Shown here: piece by piece, positions 1-7,627 of the stretch | Position numbering within the stretch: the first letter of the stretch is position 1 | Layout of the letters: the number at the start of each line of letters is the position of its first letter | Origin: an uncultured Allofournierella sp. | GTDB taxonomy: Bacteria; Bacillota; Clostridia; Oscillospirales; Ruminococcaceae | NCBI GenBank assembly: GCA_944382775.1 | Contig: CALWNI010000010.1 | Span: 1 to 53,986, forward strand | Length of the DNA: 53,986 bases | Direction of reading: 5' to 3' | Notes under the pieces: model-generated | The model's input: only the letters and a program-made list of their open reading frames with translations | Told to the model about the DNA's origin: nothing | Databases searched by the model: none | Program-made: the position numbers and the translations under genes

Positions 1-1
1 A

Positions 2-40
2 GTTTTTCTTTCTACATTATCGGCACAAGCCTTCTTTTGA
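2..40 (+). CDS. 3' end of a plus-strand gene cut by the window start (tentative)
   Basis: An open frame enters from the left edge and reads VFLSTLSAQAFF followed by TGA at 38-40. A terminator hairpin pointing the same way follows immediately, which is the main reason to think a real gene ends here. Twelve residues are too few to identify a product. The frame could be chance. Confidence 0.35.
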   Translation, partial: VFLSTLSAQAFF

Positions 41-67
41 ACCACGCGACTATCGCGTGGTTTTCTT
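40..67 (+). terminator. Terminator hairpin for the gene upstream of the window
   Basis: Arms ACCACGCGA and TCGCGTGGT enclose a 3-nt loop and are followed by TTTCTTT on the plus strand. The T tract lies on the plus-strand side, so it should stop transcription entering from the left. On the minus strand it could back up the bmpA terminator. Confidence 0.65.
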
Positions 68-72
68 TATAC

Positions 73-111
73 AAAAAGAGGACATTGGTCCTATGTGACG
101 AATGTCCTCTT
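73..111 (-). terminator. Terminator of the BMP lipoprotein gene
   Basis: Read on the minus strand, an 11-bp stem (AAGAGGACATT with AATGTCCTCTT) is followed by TTTTTGT. It sits 35 nt past the stop of the BMP lipoprotein gene, as expected for an intrinsic terminator. Confidence 0.8.
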
Positions 112-145
112 AGTAGGTTAGATTACTTGATTGTCTAACAAAACA

Positions 146-1258
146 TTACTGCCAATCAACAGTAACGTTGGTGGTTTCGGGATGAACGTCGGGATTGCTG
201 CTGTTGTCAACAACCAGAACGCCGTCTTTCAGCTGGTTGTAGATTGCAGCATACTTCTCTGCATTGAAGGTAGTGAACTTGCTGGTTTCCATGGGCAGAG
301 CAACACAATCTTCAGCTGCACCCAGAACGGTTTCCTTACCTGCGTAAGCCTCGCTCCACTTCCAGCCGTTGTCTACACAATCCTGCAAAGCCAGCTCAAC
401 AGAGTGAGCCAGAGCCTTGGTTGCGCTGGTGATAACCATTTCGCCGTCAGCGCTCTGGTCAACGTCAACACCGATAATCTTGCCGCCATTTGCAGAAGCC
501 TCAGCTGCGCTGATTGCAGAGCTGTAAATTGCGCCACCGCAAGCAAATACTACTTCGGTGCCGGCAGAGTACCAGCTATCCATCTTAGCCTTGATTTCGT
601 CGTTTGCTTCAAAAGAGCCGGAGTACCAGTACTTCATGTCAACCTGTACGCCCAGTTCCTTAGCAGCCTCGTTTGCGCCCTGAACAAAGCCGTAACCGTA
701 ACGGATAACAGCGGGAACCGCAACGCCGCCCAAGAAGCCCAACTTGGTGTAGCCGTCTTCTACAGCAGCGTAGCCAGCCAGGTAACCGGCCTGCTCTTCG
801 CGGTAGGTGATCAGTGCAGTGTTGCTTGCGGGCTCAGCCAAATCGCCGGTGCTTACGTCCAAAGCCAGGAACTGTACATCGGGATACTTAGCCTGTGCCT
901 GCTCCAGAGAGGGAGCAAACAGGTAGCCAGCCATAACAACAACCTTAGCGCCGTCTTGGATAGCCTGTTCGATAGCGTCCATACGGTCTGCATCGGTATC
1001 ATCAGCAGGACGGAAGTAGTTTGCCTTGATGTTGTTTGCAGTAGCAAAGCTGGAAACGCCTTCGTAGCTGTACTGGTTGAAAGAGTGGTCATCGATGTTG
1101 CCAACGTCGGTGATGAAAGCAATCTCGGTGTTACCGCTGGTCTGTGCATTTGCACCATTGCTGGTTGCGCTGTTGGTTGTGCCGCTGGTGTTACCGCCGC
1201 AAGCTACCATGGAAAATGCCATAGTTGCAGCCAATACGAGAGCAATCAGTTTTTTCAT
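146..1258 (-). CDS. BMP family nucleoside-binding lipoprotein (ABC transporter)
   Basis: This 370-residue protein starts with a lipoprotein signal: basic KK, a hydrophobic stretch, then the lipobox MVAC with the lipidated Cys at residue 20. A Ser/Thr/Asn-rich linker leads into a periplasmic-binding fold with IAFITDVGNIDDHSFNQ, the usual opening of the Med/BMP family (PF02608). Members of this family bind purine or pyrimidine nucleosides for an ABC importer. The neighbours cdd and deoD, which degrade nucleosides, fit that role. The permease and ATPase genes are not in the window, so it may be an orphan binding protein or its partners may lie elsewhere. The ATG is preceded by AGAAGGAGAC. It has its own promoter and a structured leader. 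Confidence 0.92.
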   Translation of the reverse strand: MKKLIALVLAATMAFSMVACGGNTSGTTNSATSNGANAQTSGNTEIAFITDVGNIDDHSFNQYSYEGVSSFATANNIKANYFRPADDTDADRMDAIEQAIQDGAKVVVMAGYLFAPSLEQAQAKYPDVQFLALDVSTGDLAEPASNTALITYREEQAGYLAGYAAVEDGYTKLGFLGGVAVPAVIRYGYGFVQGANEAAKELGVQVDMKYWYSGSFEANDEIKAKMDSWYSAGTEVVFACGGAIYSSAISAAEASANGGKIIGVDVDQSADGEMVITSATKALAHSVELALQDCVDNGWKWSEAYAGKETVLGAAEDCVALPMETSKFTTFNAEKYAAIYNQLKDGVLVVDNSSNPDVHPETTNVTVDWQ

Positions 1259-1300
1259 GATTTTGTCTCCTTCTCTGTTTCAGACATAATTACGTTAACA

Positions 1301-1325
1301 AGTCATGCTTCGCGAACTCATGACT
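1301..1325 (-). promoter_or_regulatory. Palindrome in the bmpA leader
   Basis: A 25-bp inverted repeat: outer arms AGTCATG and CATGACT around the inner palindrome TTCGCGAA. It lies in the 5' untranslated region of the lipoprotein gene, between the terminator-like hairpin and the ribosome site. It could be an RNA hairpin or a protein operator. No known riboswitch class was recognised. Confidence 0.6.
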
Positions 1326-1328
1326 CGC

Positions 1329-1358
1329 AAAAAGGGCAACGTTTCCATTGCCCTTTTC
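1329..1358 (-). terminator. Terminator-like hairpin between cdd and bmpA
   Basis: On the minus strand AAAAGGGCAA pairs with TTGCCCTTTT across an 8-nt loop, and the 3' arm ends in a run of five T. It lies about 80 nt past the cdd stop, so it can terminate cdd. It also lies downstream of the bmpA promoter, inside the bmpA leader, so it must also act on bmpA transcripts. Confidence 0.75.
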
Positions 1359-1372
1359 TCACTTGCGTTTTT

Positions 1373-1401
1373 ATTATACCGATTTATTCGATATATTTCA
1401 A
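1373..1401 (-). promoter_or_regulatory. Promoter of the BMP lipoprotein gene
   Basis: On the minus strand, -35 TTGAAA and -10 TATAAT are 17 bp apart. The predicted start is near 1366, giving a leader of about 105 nt with two hairpins before the ATG. Confidence 0.8.
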
Positions 1402-1436
1402 CAAAATGGTAGTTACAAAATGTTTACAGCAATCAT

Positions 1437-1847
1437 TTACTGTAGATTTAGCGGACCGAAGCCCAGGGGAAGCAACTGCCCCAGTGTCATTTCCACATAA
1501 TCGTCTTCGCTTTTTGCCATAATAATCGGCATATGGGGGCTGCAAAATTCATACAGCATTTGGCGGCATACGCCACAAGGCGAAGTTACCAATGTGTTGC
1601 GCTCGCCCTGTTTTGCGCCAACCACTGCCAACATGGAAAATTCTCTTGCGCCTTCGCTTACAGCTTTGCCCAGTGCGGTGCGCTCGGCACACTGGGTTGG
1701 AGTATAGGATGCACTTTCAATGTTACAGCCGGTAAACACGCGGCCGTCCTTTGCCAGCAACGCTGCGCCTACCGAAAAATGAGAATACGGCACATACGCT
1801 TTTTCGCGGGCTTCAAAGGCCAAGCGAATCAACTCTTTTTTATCCAT
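1437..1847 (-). CDS. cdd: Cytidine deaminase
   Basis: Deaminates cytidine and deoxycytidine to uridine and deoxyuridine in pyrimidine salvage. At 136 residues it matches the short homotetrameric bacterial type. The zinc site is complete: Cys53 and catalytic Glu55 in QCAE, then Cys91 and Cys94 in PCGVC. The N-terminal substrate segment VPYSHFSVGAAL and the GCNIE motif are present. It lies 3 nt downstream of deoD on the same strand, so the two are probably co-transcribed as a nucleoside salvage unit. Confidence 0.96.
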   Translation of the reverse strand: MDKKELIRLAFEAREKAYVPYSHFSVGAALLAKDGRVFTGCNIESASYTPTQCAERTALGKAVSEGAREFSMLAVVGAKQGERNTLVTSPCGVCRQMLYEFCSPHMPIIMAKSEDDYVEMTLGQLLPLGFGPLNLQ

Positions 1848-1850
1848 AAA

Positions 1851-2570
1851 TTAAATCTCCACGCCCAGGGCAATCTTCATCATATTGGTAAAGCTGGTCT
1901 GACGCTCTTCTGCGGTGGTTTCCTCGTGGCTGATAAAGCTATCGGAAATGGTCAGCAAGCAAGCGGCACGCTTACCCAGAACATTTGCATTGTGGAACAG
2001 TGCAAAGCTTTCCATTTCTACGGCAACGCAGCCCTTTTCGTCACGCAGAACTTCCCAGTAGGTGGGGTTTTTGCTGTCGTCGTGGCGGTAGAATACGTCG
2101 CTGGAGTGAATGGTGCCTTCTACCATGGGGATGCCCAGCTTTTCTGCGCTTGCACGCAGTGCGTTGCACAACTCTTCGCTGGGCTTCAAGGTGTCATCCT
2201 CGCAGCCGCTTTGAGTTTTAGCAAAGCTGCTTTCGGAGTAAGCGGCGGTAGCCATAACTACATCGTAAATTTTTGCTTTTTCGGTGTAAGAACCGGCAGA
2301 GCCAATGCGAATGATGTTTTCTACACCGTACTGGCTGTACAGCTCATAGGAGTAGATGCCGATGGAAGGCATGCCCATGCCGCTGCCCATTACGCTGATG
2401 GGACGGCCCTGGTAAGTACCGGTGTAGCCCAGCATACCGCGCACATCGTTAAACTGTACGGGGTTTTCCAAAAAGGTTTCTGCAATAAACTTTGCGCGCA
2501 GAGGATCACCGGGCATCAGCACGGTTTTTGCAATTTGACCTTTTTCTGCTTTGTTATGAGGGGTAGCCAT
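1851..2570 (-). CDS. deoD: Purine-nucleoside phosphorylase, DeoD type
   Basis: Phosphorolyses purine nucleosides to free base and (deoxy)ribose 1-phosphate. The 239-residue length is that of the hexameric DeoD family. Recognisable motifs are GDPLRAKFIA near residue 21 (phosphate binding), GSGMGMPS near 62, RIGSAGSY near 87, VEMESFALF near 183 and TISDSF near 205. The last carries the catalytic Asp in the SDS form common in Firmicutes rather than the SDH of E. coli. The ATG is preceded by AAAAAGGAGACTAT. fbp lies 64 nt upstream on the same strand with no clear terminator between, so fbp-deoD-cdd may form one transcript. Confidence 0.96.
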   Translation of the reverse strand: MATPHNKAEKGQIAKTVLMPGDPLRAKFIAETFLENPVQFNDVRGMLGYTGTYQGRPISVMGSGMGMPSIGIYSYELYSQYGVENIIRIGSAGSYTEKAKIYDVVMATAAYSESSFAKTQSGCEDDTLKPSEELCNALRASAEKLGIPMVEGTIHSSDVFYRHDDSKNPTYWEVLRDEKGCVAVEMESFALFHNANVLGKRAACLLTISDSFISHEETTAEERQTSFTNMMKIALGVEI

Positions 2571-2634
2571 ATTTATAGTCTCCTTTTTCTTTGATTGCTT
2601 TTTTATGCAAACAGCATTTGCTGTAGGCTTAATT

Positions 2635-4617
2635 TTATTCTTTTTCTTTAACCAAACCCATTTGATAGGCCTGTACCAAAAGTTTCAAATCCTGCACATT
2701 GGCAGCCAGTTTTCTGCCCTCGTCGGTATCGCCAACCAACATTCGCTTTTCTATGGTTTCAAATACATCCACCGTAGAAGCAATGTCCAGATTTTCTTCA
2801 ATTGCTTTTTCCACACTTTCAAAGGGCTGATGCTGGCGCAGGGTTAATCCACGGCTGTTGTACACCAAGGTATACCCTGCAATTCCTGTTTTATCGTGAT
2901 ACGCACGGCAAAAACCACCGTCAATCACAATAACTCGACCGCCGCCTTTCAGCGGAGTTTCTCCCTTTGCCGCCCGCACCGGAACATGTCCGTTTACAAT
3001 GTGGCTATGGGTTTGGTCCAGCCCAAACTCTGCCAAAATGGCACGGTCCATTTTTGAGTCGTTAATGTGGTGATAGTACGGATTTTTGGTTTCCACATGG
3101 GTTTCGGGGTCTGCCACAAACAGCCGTTCAAAGGTGGTCATCTTATCACGACCATACAGCGGCGAAAGTTTTCCACACCACAAGTACCACAAAAAATCAC
3201 AGCCGCTTTGGCGTTCTTCGCTGCCAAGCGGAGAGAAATATCCTCTTCTTGCTCGCTCGTCGCAATAGTCCATTAGGGCTCTGCCTGCATAGCCGTGCTG
3301 CTCAAAGGTTTCCACCGCAAAACTGCCGCTTTCGGTAAGGGGAACTGCACCATGAAACAGCAGATTGCCGTTTTCAATGTGATACACGCCGCCTTTGGCA
3401 AACAAAAAGCGTACATGCCGTTGCAACTTTTCGCTTTCGCAAAAACTGCGCTGCAAGGCTTCCATAACTTCTTGTTCCTGTCGGGTTAACTGCGCCGGGT
3501 CCGCCGGATTTACCGTTGGAAAATCGTCATCCAACAAGGGGTATCGCTTGCCCTCCACCTCAACGGTTCCGTTTTGGTAGTCGATGCGGCGCAAAAAGTC
3601 GCGGCCTTCCATTTCAAAATCCGGATTGCGGTCGATGACCTGACATTCCAGTTTAAACATAATCATTGCAATGGCTTTGTGCATACGGGCAGCCCGAATC
3701 ATATCGCCCCGCTGATAGTGGCTCTGCTTGTCGTTCAGTCTTGGATAAAAGTGATGCATATCACAATCCCGATATTCGGTTTCCGCAAACAGTGCCAAGG
3801 GGCGCAGGTTGATGCCGTAGCCATCTTCCAACGCTTCCAGATTGTTATATGCCAAGGTGGTACGCAGTACCGTTGCAATGCAGATGGGGCTGCCTGCCGC
3901 TGCACCCATCCATACCACGTCATGGTTGCCCCACTGAATGTCCACCGAGTGATGGCTCATCAGCTGTTCCATAATCAAATCCGGACGGGGACCACGGTCG
4001 AAAATATCGCCCACAATATGCAATTTAAAAACCGCCAGGCTTTTAATTAACTTGCACAGTGCCTCGATAAAATCATCGGCACGTCCCACATCGATAATGC
4101 TGGCCAAAATTTCGTTGTAATAAAATTCCTTGTTGTGGTCTTCAAAATGGGCGTGGAGCAGCTCGTCCAAAATATAGGCGTAATTGGGCGGCAAGCGTTT
4201 GCGCACAAAACTGCGGGTATGCTTGGACGACACCATACGGCACACATCAATCAAACGGTATAAGGTTTGCCGATACCAGCCTTCCAAATCGGTTTGGCCT
4301 TTTTTCAGGGACTCAAGCTTTTTTGCAGGATAATAAATCAAGGTGGCAAATTCCGCCCGCTCTTCGGCGCAAACGGTAGGACCAAGCACCATGTCCACCT
4401 TTTCTTTAATAACACCCGAAGCACTGTTTACAATATGGGTAAAGGCTTCTGCCTCGCCGTGTAAATCGCTCATAAAATGTTCGGTGCCTTTGGGCAGCTT
4501 TAAAATTGCCTGCAAGTTGATAATCTCGCTGCATGCACTGGCAATGTTGGGGTACTCTCTTGCCAAAAGAGTTAGATACTTTAAATGTTTGCGCACCTCG
4601 GCAGCTTTGTTCTGCAC
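2635..4617 (-). CDS. fbp: Fructose-1,6-bisphosphatase, class III
   Basis: Gluconeogenic enzyme converting fructose 1,6-bisphosphate to fructose 6-phosphate. Its 660 residues are close to the length of B. subtilis Fbp, the prototype of class III. The metallophosphoesterase signature is intact: MSDLHGE (Asp51, His53), then GDIFDRGPRPD near residue 200 and WGNHDVVWMGA about 25 residues later. The start is a GTG, chosen because GGAGG lies 9 nt upstream and no ATG fits. The leader contains two copies of a 10-nt direct repeat. Confidence 0.96.
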   Translation of the reverse strand: MQNKAAEVRKHLKYLTLLAREYPNIASACSEIINLQAILKLPKGTEHFMSDLHGEAEAFTHIVNSASGVIKEKVDMVLGPTVCAEERAEFATLIYYPAKKLESLKKGQTDLEGWYRQTLYRLIDVCRMVSSKHTRSFVRKRLPPNYAYILDELLHAHFEDHNKEFYYNEILASIIDVGRADDFIEALCKLIKSLAVFKLHIVGDIFDRGPRPDLIMEQLMSHHSVDIQWGNHDVVWMGAAAGSPICIATVLRTTLAYNNLEALEDGYGINLRPLALFAETEYRDCDMHHFYPRLNDKQSHYQRGDMIRAARMHKAIAMIMFKLECQVIDRNPDFEMEGRDFLRRIDYQNGTVEVEGKRYPLLDDDFPTVNPADPAQLTRQEQEVMEALQRSFCESEKLQRHVRFLFAKGGVYHIENGNLLFHGAVPLTESGSFAVETFEQHGYAGRALMDYCDERARRGYFSPLGSEERQSGCDFLWYLWCGKLSPLYGRDKMTTFERLFVADPETHVETKNPYYHHINDSKMDRAILAEFGLDQTHSHIVNGHVPVRAAKGETPLKGGGRVIVIDGGFCRAYHDKTGIAGYTLVYNSRGLTLRQHQPFESVEKAIEENLDIASTVDVFETIEKRMLVGDTDEGRKLAANVQDLKLLVQAYQMGLVKEKE

Positions 4618-4643
4618 AGGAAACGCCCTCCTTCCGGGGGTAA

Positions 4644-4668
4644 AACGCTGAGCTTTCCAACGCTGAGC
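4644..4668 (-). repeat. 10-nt direct repeat in the fbp leader
   Basis: AACGCTGAGC occurs at 4644-4653 and again at 4659-4668, a 15-nt period, in the short untranslated stretch between the fbp promoter and its GTG start. Its function is unknown; it could be a binding site or chance. Confidence 0.5.
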
Positions 4669-4701
4669 CCTGTCGATACTCTCCCATCATACTGTTATTT
4701 A

Positions 4702-4710
4702 ATTATAACA
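4702..4710 (-). promoter_or_regulatory. Extended -10 promoter for fbp
   Basis: On the minus strand TGTTATAAT is a good extended -10 element. No convincing -35 lies 17 bp upstream. It would give a leader of roughly 80 nt. Confidence 0.5.
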
Positions 4711-4798
4711 CAATCCCCGCAAAATATGGTATAGTATTTTTAATTCTGTGCCATTGTGCATTGCAGTGGCGTATTATTCGTATTTTGGGAGGAAGGTT

Positions 4799-5695
4799 AT
4801 GTTAGATATTCCCGTTTCCTGCACCCTTTGCCCCCGTTTGTGTCATGCCGACCGCACCCAGCGTGCCGGTGTATGCGGTGCAGGCAATCGGCTTATGGTG
4901 GCACGGGCTGCGCTGCACCATTGGGAAGAACCCTGCATCAGCGGCAGCCAAGGCAGCGGAACCGTATTTTTTTCCAATTGCAGCTTAAAATGCTGTTATT
5001 GTCAAAACTATAAAATCAGCCACGAAGGTTTGGGCAAAGCCATTTCCCCCGAGCGGCTGGCTCAGATTTTTTTAGAGCTGCAACAAAAAGGCGCACACAA
5101 CATCAATCTGGTTACCGCCACCCAGTGGCTGCCCTGGATTCTGCCCGCATTGCAGCAGGCCAAGCAGCAGGGGCTAACCCTGCCCATCGTTTACAACTCC
5201 AGCGGATACGAAACCCCGGAAACCGTTCGCATGTTAGCAGACTGGGTGGATATTTGGCTGCTGGACGTGAAATATGTTTCCCGTGAACTGTCCGGGCTTT
5301 ATTCCCTTGCACCCAATTATTTTGATGTTTGCAAGCCTGCGGTGGAGCAGGCATTGCAGCAAACGGGTGCCCCTGTGTTTGATGCAAACGGGCTACTGCA
5401 GAAAGGTGTAATTCTGCGGCACATGGCATTGCCCGGTGCTCTGCAAGACAGCAAGGCGGTGCTGGACTTTATGGCAAGCCTGCCCAAGAATCGCTTTATC
5501 CCCAGCCTGATGAGCCAGTACACCCCCTTTTACAAAGCAGATGCCCACAAGCATCTGAAACGCCGCATTTCCACATGGGAATACGGTCAGGTTGTGGACT
5601 ATGCCATTCAGCTGGGGTTAACCGAAGGCTACATGCAGGAAAAAAGCAGTGCCAAAGAAGAATATACTCCACCGTTTGATTTGGAGGGCGTATGA
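4799..5695 (+). CDS. PflX-like radical SAM protein (COG1313 family)
   Basis: A 298-residue iron-sulfur protein. The N terminus has a four-Cys cluster (CTLCPRLC, then Cys in GVCGAG) typical of the PflX/COG1313 group. The SAM-binding 4Fe-4S motif follows as CSLKCCYC near residue 68. The family resembles pyruvate formate-lyase activases, but its substrate is not established and no glycyl-radical enzyme is nearby. The ATG at 4799 is chosen over in-frame starts upstream because GGGAGGAAGGTT precedes it. The stop overlaps the next start (ATGA), so the two genes are translationally coupled. Confidence 0.9.
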   Translation: MLDIPVSCTLCPRLCHADRTQRAGVCGAGNRLMVARAALHHWEEPCISGSQGSGTVFFSNCSLKCCYCQNYKISHEGLGKAISPERLAQIFLELQQKGAHNINLVTATQWLPWILPALQQAKQQGLTLPIVYNSSGYETPETVRMLADWVDIWLLDVKYVSRELSGLYSLAPNYFDVCKPAVEQALQQTGAPVFDANGLLQKGVILRHMALPGALQDSKAVLDFMASLPKNRFIPSLMSQYTPFYKADAHKHLKRRISTWEYGQVVDYAIQLGLTEGYMQEKSSAKEEYTPPFDLEGV

Positions 5696-7578
5696 TTTCT
5701 GTTATAATTTGTTTTGGATATCTTTTGATTTTTTTAGCCGCCGGATTATCGGTAAGCCGTTGGATTCAGCCCACCGCTTCGGTTGCGGTTCACACGGTTT
5801 TTTCTGCCGGATTCGGTCTTGTCTTTTTAACCGGATTGCCTGCTTTGTTTGCCTTGGTATTTGGTTTTCGGCTTTCGGCTGCTTTATTGGCTGGGCTTGT
5901 GGCACTCATCCTTGCCTGCCGGCCTTTCCTTGCTTCCCGTTTGTTCCGTGGGCAGCCCCAAGGCTCGCTTACATGCACCAAGGGCAGCCCTGCATTTTGG
6001 CTGTGCGTTCTGCCATTGCTGTTCTTTACGGTATGGCTGCTGCACACGCATACCCTTTACTGGAAAGACGGCGGCTATTGGTGCGGGCAAAGTACCTACA
6101 GCGACCTGCCCATGCACCTGAACTTTATCAAAAGCATTGCAGAACAGGGCTTGTTTCCCCCTGTGTTCCCCATGCTTGCAGGACAAGAACTGTATGGCTA
6201 TCCCTTTTTGTGTGAGAGTGTTTCTAGCGTGTTCTTGCTGTTTGGTGCCAGCTTAAAATTTGCCTGCATTCTGCCGCAGGTTGTGGCATTGGTTGCTGTG
6301 TTTGGCGGCGGCTGGGTTCTTGCCGATGAACTTTTGGGCAGCCATATCAAAGCGACCCTTGCTTATTGGCTGTTCTTTTCGGGCAGCGGCTTTGGGTTTG
6401 TATACTTCATCAATGGCGACTGGCAAAACTTTACCCGCATTTTCACCGCCTATTATGAAACGCCCACCAATTATGTACAAGAAAACATTCGTTGGGTCAA
6501 CCCCATTGCCGACCTGCTGGTGCCGCAGCGTGCCACCCTGTTCGGCTGGGCGTTCCTTTTCCCCTGTTTGATTCTTCTGGTTCGTTTTGCCTTCAAGAAC
6601 GAGCTACAACTATGGCCTGCGCTCATTCTTATGGCGGCTTGTATTCCGCTGGTGCAAACCCATTCGGCATTGGCGTTGGTGCTCATCTGTTTGGTTTTGT
6701 TCCTTCGTGCTGTTTTGCAGTACAAGACCAATCCCAAAGCACTGGCCGCCTGGGTTCGGTTTGGTGTGGGCACTGCACTGGTTTGGATTCCGCTTGTTTT
6801 TACTCAGATTATCCCCCACACCCAAGAGGGCAGCGGATTTTTGCGCTGGCATTTTAACTGGGCAAACGAAGGGGATTTTTACCTTTGGTTCTACATAAAA
6901 AACATTGGCATTGTGTATCTGTTGCTGATTCCGGCCTTTGTACACGCCAAAAAGAACCTGCGCTGGCTTTATGGCGGCGGCCTTTTGATTTTGCTGATCA
7001 GCGAATTTATTGAATTTCAGCCCAACAATTACGACAACAACAAGTTGCTGTACATCTGGCATCTCCTAGGCTGTATTCTGGTTGCCAACCTGCTTGTAGA
7101 CCTTTTGCAGCGCATTCCTGCCAAAAAATTGCAGGCGGTTGCGGCGGCGTTTGTGGTGTTCTTGGGCACCTTTGGCAGTGTTCTCACCTTGGGACGTGAA
7201 GCCGTAAGCCACTACCAACATTTTAACAGCGACGCCATTGCGGTTGCCGATTATGTGGAAGAAAACACCGACCCACTGGGCCGTTTTTTAACCGGAACCC
7301 AACTGCTTAATCCGGTATTAAGCCTTGCAGGTCGTTCTATTTTGTGTGCCTCCAGCACATGGCTGTATTTCCACGGCATGGATTACAGCGTGCAAGAGCA
7401 AGCAGTAGCGCAGCTTTATGAATTCCCCAGCCAAGAAGCTTTGGCACAATGGGACATTGCCTATGTGATGATTTCCAACGCCGAACGCAACGATTACACC
7501 GTAAATGAAGCATGGTTTCAGCAAAACTGCATCTTGCTGTTCCAGCAGGGCGAATATACCATTTATCAAGTTGCTTAA
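5692..7578 (+). CDS. Large polytopic membrane protein, GT-C glycosyltransferase-like
   Basis: A 628-residue protein with a dozen or so hydrophobic helices across residues 1-470 and a shorter C-terminal soluble part. An Asp/His-containing loop (YSDLPMHLNF, near residue 140), after the early membrane segments, recalls the first extracytoplasmic loop of GT-C transferases that use polyprenyl-phosphate sugars. The C-terminal segment (about 490-628) resembles the soluble tail of such proteins. I infer a cell-envelope glycosyltransferase; the donor and acceptor are unknown. It starts within the stop codon of the radical SAM gene. Confidence 0.7.
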   Translation: MISVIICFGYLLIFLAAGLSVSRWIQPTASVAVHTVFSAGFGLVFLTGLPALFALVFGFRLSAALLAGLVALILACRPFLASRLFRGQPQGSLTCTKGSPAFWLCVLPLLFFTVWLLHTHTLYWKDGGYWCGQSTYSDLPMHLNFIKSIAEQGLFPPVFPMLAGQELYGYPFLCESVSSVFLLFGASLKFACILPQVVALVAVFGGGWVLADELLGSHIKATLAYWLFFSGSGFGFVYFINGDWQNFTRIFTAYYETPTNYVQENIRWVNPIADLLVPQRATLFGWAFLFPCLILLVRFAFKNELQLWPALILMAACIPLVQTHSALALVLICLVLFLRAVLQYKTNPKALAAWVRFGVGTALVWIPLVFTQIIPHTQEGSGFLRWHFNWANEGDFYLWFYIKNIGIVYLLLIPAFVHAKKNLRWLYGGGLLILLISEFIEFQPNNYDNNKLLYIWHLLGCILVANLLVDLLQRIPAKKLQAVAAAFVVFLGTFGSVLTLGREAVSHYQHFNSDAIAVADYVEENTDPLGRFLTGTQLLNPVLSLAGRSILCASSTWLYFHGMDYSVQEQAVAQLYEFPSQEALAQWDIAYVMISNAERNDYTVNEAWFQQNCILLFQQGEYTIYQVA

Positions 7579-7582
7579 CAGC

Positions 7583-7620
7583 AAAAAGGGACAGGGCTTT
7601 AAATGCCCTGTCCCTTTTTT
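7583..7620. terminator. Bidirectional terminator between convergent genes
   Basis: AAAAAGGGACAGGGC pairs with GCCCTGTCCCTTTTT across a 7-nt loop, with A and T tracts on both sides. It serves the membrane protein gene on plus and the methyltransferase gene on minus. Confidence 0.9.
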
Positions 7621-7627
7621 GATTGAA

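Noticed and set aside
131-1522. Plus-strand open frame of 463 codons
   Set aside because: Antisense to the BMP lipoprotein gene and the end of cdd; also crosses the bmpA promoter and leader.
4406-4690. 94-codon minus-strand frame covering the fbp leader
   Set aside because: Overlaps the conserved start of fbp in another frame and has no ribosome site.
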